Part shown: positions 26,641 to 34,374 of the stretch, piece after piece
Numbering within the stretch: the first letter of the stretch is position 1
Layout of the letters: every line of letters starts with the position of its first letter
Source of the DNA: Aquimarina sp. Aq107
GTDB lineage: Bacteria > Bacteroidota > Bacteroidia > Flavobacteriales > Flavobacteriaceae
Direction of reading: 5' to 3'
Length of the DNA stretch: 64,000 nt
Assembly (NCBI RefSeq): GCF_943733665.1
Contig: NZ_OX030782.1
Location: 2,258,501-2,322,500, forward strand
Notes under the pieces: model-generated
Databases searched by the model: none
What the model saw: only the letters and a program-made list of their open reading frames with translations
What the model was told of the DNA's origin: nothing
Position numbers and translations under genes: made by a program

Positions 26641-27579
26641 TTGGGGGCTAAGACATTACATATAACTAATGGCGACAGTTTAACTGATCGCCTAAAAGAG
26701 CTACATCTTGTAGATGGAGAATTAATAACATGGCGTGAAATGCTCTGCGAAGGCCCCACTAGTATAAAAATTGAAACCGAAAAAGCAATAGCAAAGCGAA
26801 AAGAGTTTCTTCAGAAATATTATAGAATTTCACCAGCGGATTATCAAAAAAAATTCGTTTCTCAACTGGAAAAACTAAATACTCCAGGAAAATATGAGGA
26901 AATCATATTGTGGTTTGAATATGACCTTTTCTGCCACATAAATATGATAGCAGTAATAAGTCTATTACTTCGAAAAAAAATTAAAGACACTCCTGTATAT
27001 CTAGTATGTAGTGGTCGTGTAGAAAACGAAAAAAAATGCCTAGGCCTGTGTGAATTATCTGATATCCAATTAAAAAAACATTTCGAAGACAAGACCTTAT
27101 TAAATTTAAATGATTTAGAACTTGCATCACATATATGGACCTTATATTGCGAATCAAATCCTAAAAAGATCGTAGGTCAAATTAAAAAGCAATCCTCGTT
27201 CGAGTACTTATCAATATGCTTAAGAGCACATTTGCAAAGATTTCCCAATATGCTTACCGGACTAAATATATTAGAGCATAATATTTTAGAAATGGTAGAC
27301 ACTTATCAAATCAAAAATATTAAACAATTGATGGGGTATGCCCTAGAGTATCAAGGATTTTATGGATATGGTGATATGCAAATGAAGCGAGTTCTTGCTA
27401 GACTTTTTCAGTTTTTTGATCAAACTAAAGAGCGTCTTTTATTATCCGAGAGAGGAAAATTAGCACTACAGCAAAAAAAGAATTTTTACAACACGCAAAT
27501 GTTGGATTGGCACTACGGAGGTGTCAAGAAATATGACTACCTATATAATAACGAAACGCACAATTTATTAAAATTATAA
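26641..27579 (+). CDS. DUF1835 domain-containing protein
   Basis: The 312-residue protein starts with TTG at 26641. That start gives the N-terminus GAKTLHITNGDSL, which matches family members beginning at the 'LHITNGDS' motif, and no ATG lies upstream in frame. The first 130 residues are DUF1835, with WREMLCEGP near 38-46 and EIILWFEYDLFC near 94-105. The C-terminal region resembles the associated DUF3658-like part, ending with NTQMLDWHYGGVKKYDYLYN. The biochemical role is unknown. One base separates its stop from the phosphorylase start, implying translational coupling. Confidence 0.85.
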   Translation: MGAKTLHITNGDSLTDRLKELHLVDGELITWREMLCEGPTSIKIETEKAIAKRKEFLQKYYRISPADYQKKFVSQLEKLNTPGKYEEIILWFEYDLFCHINMIAVISLLLRKKIKDTPVYLVCSGRVENEKKCLGLCELSDIQLKKHFEDKTLLNLNDLELASHIWTLYCESNPKKIVGQIKKQSSFEYLSICLRAHLQRFPNMLTGLNILEHNILEMVDTYQIKNIKQLMGYALEYQGFYGYGDMQMKRVLARLFQFFDQTKERLLLSERGKLALQQKKNFYNTQMLDWHYGGVKKYDYLYNNETHNLLKL

Positions 27580-27580
27580 T

Positions 27581-28459
27581 ATGGCTATAGCCGAATCTGA
27601 ACTTATTCTTAATAAAGATGGTAGTATATATCATTTAAATATTAAACCAGAACATCTAGCAGAAACAGTAATAACAGTAGGTGATCCGGATCGTGTTAAT
27701 CTAGTTACTCAATATTTTGACACTATAGAACACAAAATAACTAAAAGAGAGTTTCATACTCAAACTGGAGTCTATAAAGGAAAAAGAATTACTGTACTAT
27801 CTACAGGAATTGGAACAGATAATATAGACATTGTTTTTAATGAACTAGATGCTCTTGTAAATATTGATCTAGAAACAAGAAAGGTAAAGTCCAACCATAC
27901 CTCTCTCAACATTATTCGTATTGGTACTTCTGGAGCTATCCAACCAGAAACCCCTATTGATAGTTTCATTGTTTCTGAACTTGCAATTGGATTCGATAGT
28001 TTACTTCACTTTTATGATAGCAAAGATATACAGTTCCCTCAGATTTCTGAGCCTCTAATGAAACATTTAGACTGGAACAAAAATAAATCAACACCCTATG
28101 TAGTTTCTTTTGACAAAAAATTAGGAAGACATATGCAAAGTGATCTAACTAATAAAGGATTTACTATAACAAACGTCGGTTTTTATGGACCTCAAGGAAG
28201 AGTACTAAGATTACCATTATCTGATGCAAATCTGAACAAAAAAATAGCATCTTTCAGCTATGCCGATAAGAAAATCACGAATTTAGAAATGGAAACTGCA
28301 GGTATATATGGAATGGCAAAATTATTAGGCCATCGTGCTGTTTCTATGAATGCTATGATCGCTAATAGAGCAACCGGGAAGTTTAGTAACAATCCGGGGA
28401 AAACAGTTGATAAACTTATCAAATACACTTTGGATAAAATTGTTAGTTATTCAAATTAG
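27581..28459 (+). CDS. Nucleoside phosphorylase (uridine phosphorylase-like)
   Basis: The 292-residue enzyme is of the PNP/UDP family. It has the phosphate-binding VGDPDRVN at 32-39, STGIGTDNIDIVFNEL near 70-85, the RIGTSGAIQ block and the nucleoside-contacting EMETAGIYGMAKLLGH. It probably cleaves uridine-like nucleosides with phosphate to a base and ribose 1-phosphate for salvage; purine specificity cannot be excluded. It follows the DUF1835 gene by a single base and precedes polyphosphate kinase by 50 bp. Confidence 0.88.
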   Translation: MAIAESELILNKDGSIYHLNIKPEHLAETVITVGDPDRVNLVTQYFDTIEHKITKREFHTQTGVYKGKRITVLSTGIGTDNIDIVFNELDALVNIDLETRKVKSNHTSLNIIRIGTSGAIQPETPIDSFIVSELAIGFDSLLHFYDSKDIQFPQISEPLMKHLDWNKNKSTPYVVSFDKKLGRHMQSDLTNKGFTITNVGFYGPQGRVLRLPLSDANLNKKIASFSYADKKITNLEMETAGIYGMAKLLGHRAVSMNAMIANRATGKFSNNPGKTVDKLIKYTLDKIVSYSN

Positions 28460-28509
28460 ATTTAACTTTTACTTAAAACTAAACAATATCCTATAACTTA
28501 ACTTTAAAT

Positions 28510-30588
28510 ATGGATCAGAAGAAATACCCTTTTAAAGATAGAGATGTAAATTGGTTGAGTTTTAACGAACGTGTTTTACAAGAAGCAGAAGATCAATCTA
28601 ACCCTCTTTACGAGAGATTAAAATTTTTAGCCATCTTTTCCTCTAATCTCGATGAATTTTTTAGAGTAAGAGTTTCGCGCTTACGTCAAATTAAAAAGAT
28701 CGACAAGAAGCTTCGAAAAAAACTAGCATTAAAACCCAACAAACAAGTAAAAGAAATTTTACAAAGGGTAAAAAACCAACAAGAACGATTTGGTCAAATT
28801 TTTCATCGACAACTAATCCCAGAACTTGCTAAGCATAATACTTATCTAGTACAAGAAACAAACTTTGATTTCAATCAACAAGCATTTGTAACCGAATATT
28901 TCATTTCTAAAGTTTTACCTCTAATTACATCTGAAATAGTTGACTTATCCAAACCTAAAAGTGTATTTCTCGAAAACAACAAGTTATATTTTCTTGTAAC
29001 ATTCGAAGAACAAGATAGCTTTGGACTAATTAATATTCCGTCGGATGACTTAGGGCGATTTGTATGTCTTCCGACCAAAAACAACAATACTTACATTGCT
29101 TTTTTAGACGATATCATACAACTTAATATCGATCAAATATTTGATAATCAAAAGATTAAAGGTTCTTTTGAAATTAAATTATCTAGGGATGCCGAATTAT
29201 ATATTGATGATGAATTTGAAGGTGTATTAGCCGAAAAAATAAAGGAATCATTATCTCAACGAAACGATGGTCAACCAACTCGTTTATTATTCGACTCTTC
29301 TATGCCAAAAGAGGTTAAAAAAAGAGCTCGAAACTTTTTTGGTCTTGGCAAAATAGATATGATGCCTGGAGGCAAATATCATAACTTTAGTGACTTTTTT
29401 AGTTTTCCTGACCCGACTAACAATCCATTTTTGCATTATCCACCAGCAACAGAAATAAAACATAAATCATTTGATAATAATACTGATTATTTCGATGTGA
29501 TTTCTAAAGGAGACCAGTTAGTACATTTCCCTTATATGTCTTTTGATTATGTTCAGAATTTTATTGATCAAGCTGCAACAGATGAATGGGTTACGGAAAT
29601 CAAGATTTCATTATATAGAGTAGCCAAACAGTCTGAATTAACAACTTCGTTACTAAAAGCCTTAGAAAATGGAAAAAAAGTTACAGTATTTGTAGAAGCC
29701 AAAGCACGTTTCGATGAGGAAAACAATTTAAAATGGGGTAAGATTTTTGAAGAAAAAGGAGCTATGGTTTTCTATAGTTATCCTAAAATAAAAGTACACT
29801 CTAAAATACTATTAATCAACAGAAAACAAAAAAACACTATTGCTTCTTATGCATATATAGGTACCGGTAATTTCAATGCAAAGACATCACAAATTTATTG
29901 TGATCATGGATTGTTTACTTCTAATCCAGAAATCACAAAGGATCTTATAGAAGTATTTGAAGTATTATCCTCAAAAATGATATTGCCTAGACCTAAAAAC
30001 TTATTAATATCCCCCTTTACCACTAGAGATACTTTCGAAAAATTAATTAATACCGAGATAAGCAATGCAAAAAACGGAAAAAAAGCAGGTATCAAAGCAA
30101 AATTAAATAGTTTAGAAGATAAATCGATCATCAAAAAACTATATGAAGCTAATGCGGCTGGTGTAAAAATAGAACTATTGGTTAGAGGATTCTCTTGTTT
30201 AATACCTGGATTAGAAGGAATAAGTGAAAATATCACAGCAACCAGCATTATTGACAGATATTTAGAGCACGGTAGAATTTACTATTTCGAAAATAATGGT
30301 AACCCAAAGTTGTATATTGGTAGTGCAGATTGGATGACACGTAATCTTGACAAACGAATTGAAGTATTAGTCCCAATTATAGATGATAATTGCAAGCATG
30401 AATTAATACAGATTTTACACATTCAATTAAACGATAACACTAAAGCAAGAATACTAGATTTTGAAGAAAATAACTATTATAAAAAGAAAATGGACGAAAA
30501 ACCGTCCATACAATCTCAATATCAAATAAGAGAATATCTCGAGGAAAGACATTCTCCAAAAAGTACCTTATCCAAACAATATCTTTAA
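28510..30588 (+). CDS. ppk1: Polyphosphate kinase 1
   Basis: The 692-residue protein polymerises the gamma-phosphate of ATP into polyphosphate, reversibly. The N-terminal helical domain begins with DVNWLSFNERVLQEA and LDEFFRVRV, as in PPK1. The catalytic domain has the phospho-accepting histidine H430 in KVHSK and a second active-site region, EHGRIYYFENNG then IGSADWMTRNLD, typical of the phospholipase-D-like half. The size is normal. A short dyad, ACTAATT-N4-AATTAGT, starts at the base after the stop. The 3' end overlaps a possible small minus-strand gene by 21 bp. Confidence 0.95.
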   Translation: MDQKKYPFKDRDVNWLSFNERVLQEAEDQSNPLYERLKFLAIFSSNLDEFFRVRVSRLRQIKKIDKKLRKKLALKPNKQVKEILQRVKNQQERFGQIFHRQLIPELAKHNTYLVQETNFDFNQQAFVTEYFISKVLPLITSEIVDLSKPKSVFLENNKLYFLVTFEEQDSFGLINIPSDDLGRFVCLPTKNNNTYIAFLDDIIQLNIDQIFDNQKIKGSFEIKLSRDAELYIDDEFEGVLAEKIKESLSQRNDGQPTRLLFDSSMPKEVKKRARNFFGLGKIDMMPGGKYHNFSDFFSFPDPTNNPFLHYPPATEIKHKSFDNNTDYFDVISKGDQLVHFPYMSFDYVQNFIDQAATDEWVTEIKISLYRVAKQSELTTSLLKALENGKKVTVFVEAKARFDEENNLKWGKIFEEKGAMVFYSYPKIKVHSKILLINRKQKNTIASYAYIGTGNFNAKTSQIYCDHGLFTSNPEITKDLIEVFEVLSSKMILPRPKNLLISPFTTRDTFEKLINTEISNAKNGKKAGIKAKLNSLEDKSIIKKLYEANAAGVKIELLVRGFSCLIPGLEGISENITATSIIDRYLEHGRIYYFENNGNPKLYIGSADWMTRNLDKRIEVLVPIIDDNCKHELIQILHIQLNDNTKARILDFEENNYYKKKMDEKPSIQSQYQIREYLEERHSPKSTLSKQYL

Positions 30589-30714
30589 ACTAATTAAAAA
30601 ATTAGTAGCTAACAATACAGCAATAAAAACAACAATTCCGTTTTCTAATGTATTACTTTTTAATTTAGCTACTTTAACTTGAGCATTTTTATTCTTTAAA
30701 AAATTCTTTTTCAT
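30568..30714 (-). CDS. Possible 48-residue single-pass membrane protein
   Basis: An ATG at 30714 opens a 48-codon frame. The first 25 residues are basic and polar (MKKNFLKNKNAQVKVAKLKS), and residues 27-47 form one hydrophobic helix (GIVVFIAVLLATNFLISL). A TAnnTTTG element lies 35 bp upstream on the same strand. Positive-inside logic would put the N-terminus in the cytoplasm. The stop overlaps the end of ppk1 antisense. There is no known family; the coding status rests on composition and the promoter match. Confidence 0.42.
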   Translation of the reverse strand: MKKNFLKNKNAQVKVAKLKSNTLENGIVVFIAVLLATNFLISLKILFG

Positions 30715-30748
30715 AGCAAATATTGTTTTTATTTGGGGTTAATTATTT

Positions 30749-30756
30749 CAAATGTA
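30749..30756 (-). promoter_or_regulatory. Putative -7 element (TACATTTG) for small membrane protein
   Basis: The minus strand reads TACATTTG, an exact TAnnTTTG match, 35 bp upstream of the ATG at 30714. A TTTG lies 24 bp further upstream, a longer spacing than usual. Confidence 0.35.
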
Positions 30757-30870
30757 GTCGTAATTATCAGATTTATATTTCAAAAGTAATAATATTATTT
30801 ATTATTTAACGACAAAAAGCAAATAAAATCGATAAAATACACTTTTTTAACATTTCTTATATTATACAAC

Positions 30871-31722
30871 ATGCATACTATAAAAATTGGCGGTGTTCCT
30901 GAGCACTTTAACTTACCCTGGCATTTAACAATTGAAGAGGGAGCTTACTTAGAAAAAGATATCCAATTAGAATGGACAGATTTCCCTGGAGGAACTGGAG
31001 CTATGTGTGAAGCATTAAGAAAAAAAGATATCGATATCGCTATTATATTAACTGAAGGAATCATAAAAGATATTATAGGTGGTAACCCATCAAAAATTGT
31101 CCAAACATATATTCAATCACCTTTAGTATGGGGGATTCATGTTGGTCATACTTCTAAATACACAAGTCTAAATGAGTTACAAAACACTTCTGCAGCGATA
31201 AGCAGATATGGTTCAGGATCTCATTTAATGGCATACATTAACGCACAAAACACTGGATGGGATACTACTAATCTGCAGTTCGAAGTTGTTAAAAATCTTG
31301 ATGGAGCTGTAGAAGCTTTGACAGATGGTAGTGCCGATTATTTTATGTGGGAACATTTCACAACTAAACCATTAGTAGATAATAAGACATTTAGACGCAT
31401 CGCCGACTGCCCTACTCCTTGGCCATGTTTTGTAATAGCTGTTAGAGAAGAAATATTAAATACAAAAAAAGATCAGCTAAAGGATATATTACAAATTATA
31501 AATAATACGAGCTTAGATTTTAAACAAATACCTAGTATTGATAAAACGTTAGCACACCGATATGATCAGAAATTAGAAGATATTCGAGAATGGTTACAAA
31601 TTACCGAATGGAGCCAATCTATAATAGATCAAAAAACATTAAACGAAATTCAGAATCAATTACTTACGTTAGATATAATTGATAAAACAATAAATTCTAA
31701 AGATTTAATTTTTGAAGTTTAA
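30871..31722 (+). CDS. Orphan periplasmic-binding-protein-like (NMT1/SsuA-type) protein without signal peptide
   Basis: The 283-residue protein has the type 2 periplasmic-binding fold of ABC transporter substrate-binding proteins for thiamine precursors or sulfonates. It has IGGVPEHFNLPWHLTIEEGAY at the N-terminus, DFPGGTGAMCEALRKKDIDIAIILTEG, and AISRYGSGSHLMAYI. The hallmarks of a signal peptide or lipobox are absent: the protein begins directly with the first beta strand, so it should be cytoplasmic. No permease or ATPase gene is near. It could be an enzyme-like or sensing relative that binds a small organic ion. Confidence 0.8.
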   Translation: MHTIKIGGVPEHFNLPWHLTIEEGAYLEKDIQLEWTDFPGGTGAMCEALRKKDIDIAIILTEGIIKDIIGGNPSKIVQTYIQSPLVWGIHVGHTSKYTSLNELQNTSAAISRYGSGSHLMAYINAQNTGWDTTNLQFEVVKNLDGAVEALTDGSADYFMWEHFTTKPLVDNKTFRRIADCPTPWPCFVIAVREEILNTKKDQLKDILQIINNTSLDFKQIPSIDKTLAHRYDQKLEDIREWLQITEWSQSIIDQKTLNEIQNQLLTLDIIDKTINSKDLIFEV

Positions 31723-31777
31723 GCAACCTTTTAACTATTTGCTCATCTTGTTTACGTAGGAAAACAAATTAATTATC

Positions 31778-32365
31778 ATGAAACAGATATCAACATTCGT
31801 TATTATTTTATTTTCATTTCAAATTTCTTTTGCCCAAAATCAAACTGATCTACCAAAAAGAGACATTAAAAAAAATGAAATTAGTATCAATCCTCTTAAC
31901 TTAATAGCATTCGGAGCATTAGACATAGGTTATGAAAGAGTTCTCAATAACAATAGCACCTTAGGTTTCGACTTGTTTTATAGTCTAGTAGATCGTGATA
32001 ATGATGAAGATTTTATAAGTACAGACGATATATTTGATAAAGAAATAGCATTTACAACAAGTTTTAAATATTTTTTTGGAAATCGAATTGCTAGAGGGTT
32101 CTATGTAGAAGGCTTTGGAATGTTATCTTCTGGTGAACACGAAGAATATATAGAAGTTTTTGATAGTCAAGGAAACTTTATCAGCGCAAGTGATGTAGAA
32201 CAAGACTATACCGATTTTGCCATAGGTTTTGCTGTTGGAGGAAAATTTGTCACTAAAAACGGTTTTTTCATTGATATTGGATTCGGTATTGGACGAAATT
32301 TATTCAGTAATAAAAGCCCGGATATTATTGTAAGACCAAACTTATATCTAGGTTACCGCTTTTAA
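31778..32365 (+). CDS. DUF3575-like outer-membrane beta-barrel protein (copy 1)
   Basis: The 195-residue protein has a signal peptide (cleavage likely after SFA at about residue 19) and then amphipathic strands with alternating aromatic residues that end in YLGYRF, a typical outer-membrane C-terminus. NEISINPLNLIAFGALDIGYER near residues 33-54 matches the DUF3575 start. It is a close paralogue of the next gene (same length, about two-thirds identical by eye). Function is unknown; DUF3575 proteins are common in Flavobacteriia and presumed to be outer-membrane. Confidence 0.85.
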   Translation: MKQISTFVIILFSFQISFAQNQTDLPKRDIKKNEISINPLNLIAFGALDIGYERVLNNNSTLGFDLFYSLVDRDNDEDFISTDDIFDKEIAFTTSFKYFFGNRIARGFYVEGFGMLSSGEHEEYIEVFDSQGNFISASDVEQDYTDFAIGFAVGGKFVTKNGFFIDIGFGIGRNLFSNKSPDIIVRPNLYLGYRF

Positions 32366-32534
32366 GCAGAGTTATTTAATACAATAACATACAATTTTCT
32401 CCTTTTCTTAGTAGGGTATATTTTTATTAGTTTGTTTTAGGAAAGAAATCAAGATCATTTTAGAATAACATTAGCACCTAAATATCTATTGATTTTAAAA
32501 AGCAAAGACGATAAATTAATTTAAAAACAAACGA

Positions 32535-33122
32535 ATGAGATTTTTTACCACAATAGTTGCTATTATTTTTACATTGCATTTAACTGCACAAGACCAATCT
32601 AGTTCTACGCCAAGAGATATCAATAAAAATGAATTTAGTTTAAACCCATTGAGTATTATTGCTTTTGGAGCTTTAGATATTGGTTATGAAAGGGTACTTA
32701 ATGATAATACTACTTTAGGATTCGACTTATTTTATAGATTTAGCGATGAAATAGATAAAGATGATGATATCATCGATAGAGATGGGATTTATGATAAAGA
32801 AATTGCATTGACCGTAAATTATAAATATTTTTTTGGAAGTAGGATAGCCAGAGGATTTTATATTGAAGGATTTGGTATGTTATCCAATGGAGAGCACGAA
32901 GAATATGTACAATTTACGGATCCATCTGGTGACTTTATAAGAGGTAGTTATGTAGATATGGAATTTACTGATTTTGCAATAGGATTTGGTGTAGGAGGTA
33001 AATTTGTAACAAAAAAAGGGTTCTTTTTAGATATTGGAATTGGAATCGGTCGAAATTTATTTAATAATAATAGCCCTGATATCATCGTTAGACCTGATTT
33101 ATATATAGGATATAGATTTTAA
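32535..33122 (+). CDS. DUF3575-like outer-membrane beta-barrel protein (copy 2)
   Basis: This is the tandem paralogue of the gene at 31778, also 195 residues. A shorter signal peptide ends near TAQ (residue 18), and the protein finishes with YIGYRF. The strands are the most conserved parts (GALDIGYERVL, KYFFGSRIARGFY, GKFVTKKGFF), while the loop after residue 65 is variable and acidic, as expected for an exposed loop. The 169 bp between the copies hold no clear terminator, so both may be on one transcript, but each could have its own promoter. Confidence 0.85.
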   Translation: MRFFTTIVAIIFTLHLTAQDQSSSTPRDINKNEFSLNPLSIIAFGALDIGYERVLNDNTTLGFDLFYRFSDEIDKDDDIIDRDGIYDKEIALTVNYKYFFGSRIARGFYIEGFGMLSNGEHEEYVQFTDPSGDFIRGSYVDMEFTDFAIGFGVGGKFVTKKGFFLDIGIGIGRNLFNNNSPDIIVRPDLYIGYRF

Positions 33123-33294
33123 AGGTAGGGTATTCCATTATAGAAACGTTATATAATAGAGCGGTAAAGATGGTAAATGTTCAAATTTTTAGTATTTTTT
33201 TATCATACCTTAAATTAAATAGAATAAATATTTAAGACATGTTTAATTCACACATCTTATGGGCTTTCCGTAAGAAAAGATTGAAATATTTTTG

Positions 33295-33302
33295 TACATT
33301 TG
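33295..33302 (+). promoter_or_regulatory. Putative -7 element (TACATTTG)
   Basis: TACATTTG matches TAnnTTTG exactly and lies 86 bp upstream of the small membrane-protein gene at 33389. If used, it leaves a leader of about 80 bases containing a minimal reading frame (ATG at 33335). The -33 element is unclear. Confidence 0.4.
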
Positions 33303-33388
33303 CCTCGCCTACCCCAATAAACCAATTATTAAAATGTACGCAACCTTTTTGGAAAATTGCATCTAATAATTAACTAACAAATCAGACC

Positions 33389-33559
33389 ATGGCAACATTT
33401 TTATTAATTCTTGGAGGGCTTATAGCATTCAATTTTGTTCTTTTAAAATTCAGTATGCAATCAGTAGATTCCGAAAAGAAGAAGAATAAAGCAGTAAAAT
33501 CTGTAACAAATTCTAAAATTAAAGAACCTAAAACTTCCGGTATCCCTAAAGCTGCATAG
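33389..33559 (+). CDS. Small membrane protein, 56 residues
   Basis: The ATG at 33389 opens 56 codons. Residues 3-21 form one hydrophobic helix (FLLILGGLIAFNFVLLKF), followed by a polar, lysine-rich tail with Pro and Ser (KEPKTSGIPKAA). The topology is probably N-out or N-in with a basic cytoplasmic tail. A TAnnTTTG element lies upstream. The gene is convergent with ung, whose stop is 5 bp away. No family is known to me, but composition and promoter support a real gene. Confidence 0.6.
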   Translation: MATFLLILGGLIAFNFVLLKFSMQSVDSEKKKNKAVKSVTNSKIKEPKTSGIPKAA

Positions 33560-33564
33560 TTCAT

Positions 33565-34230
33565 TTACCATTGTATAGGTAATTGATTTGTACTTTTCAG
33601 ATATTCATTAGTTTTCTCAAAGTGTTTATTTCCAAACCAATAACCTCGGTTAGCACTTAAAGGAGAAGGATGTCCACTATTTAAGATAAAGTGTTTATTA
33701 TCATCTATTTTAGCACCTTTTTTCTTAGCAAAACCTCCCCACAATAAGAAAACGACATTCGCTTTATTTTTTGATATATATTGAATTACGGCATCTGTAA
33801 ATTTTTCCCATCCCTTACCCTGATGAGATCCTGCTTGATGTGCTCTTACAGTTAAAGTTGCATTTAACAATAAAACTCCCTGATCAGCCCAACGTTTTAA
33901 GTTCCCATTAGAAGGAAAAGGAATACTTAGATCTGATTCGATTTCTTTAAAAATATTTACTAATGAAGGAGGAATAGCAATTCCACTATTTACAGAGAAA
34001 CAAAGACCATGAGCCTGTCCTATACCATGATATGGATCTTGACCAATGATCACTACCTTAACATTATCAAAACTACAATAATTAAAAGCTGAAAAAATCT
34101 CTGATTCGGGAGGAAAACAAGTTTCTTTTTTATATTCTAATTCAATAAAATCAATTAAACTCTTAAAATATGGTTTATCAAATTCACTTTCTAAGTGTGT
34201 CTTCCAACTATTCTCAATATTTACATTCAT
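33565..34230 (-). CDS. ung: Uracil-DNA glycosylase
   Basis: The 221-residue enzyme removes uracil from DNA by base excision. The catalytic water-activating motif GQDPYHG is at 63-69 (D65), and the second family motif HPSPLSANRG is near residue 188. FSVNSGIAIPPSLVNIF and LLNATLTVRAHQAGSHQGKGWE complete the family-1 pattern. Length is normal for bacterial Ung. It is monocistronic on the minus strand, between a small plus-strand gene and the MutS2-like gene that diverges from it. Confidence 0.97.
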   Translation of the reverse strand: MNVNIENSWKTHLESEFDKPYFKSLIDFIELEYKKETCFPPESEIFSAFNYCSFDNVKVVIIGQDPYHGIGQAHGLCFSVNSGIAIPPSLVNIFKEIESDLSIPFPSNGNLKRWADQGVLLLNATLTVRAHQAGSHQGKGWEKFTDAVIQYISKNKANVVFLLWGGFAKKKGAKIDDNKHFILNSGHPSPLSANRGYWFGNKHFEKTNEYLKSTNQLPIQW

Positions 34231-34374
34231 CTTAGTATCAAAAAAAATCGCAATTGTTTACATTTGCTTTCATATAAAATTATAATAAATACTTTTCTAA
34301 AAATAAACTTCTGTCAAGTTTTATAATAAAGAAATTAACATAAAAGAATACCTCCTAAAAATTAGGATAACAAG

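Noticed and set aside
28460..28509. Promoter for ppk1
   Set aside because: No TAnnTTTG match is seen in this 50-bp gap, so cotranscription from the upstream genes is as likely.
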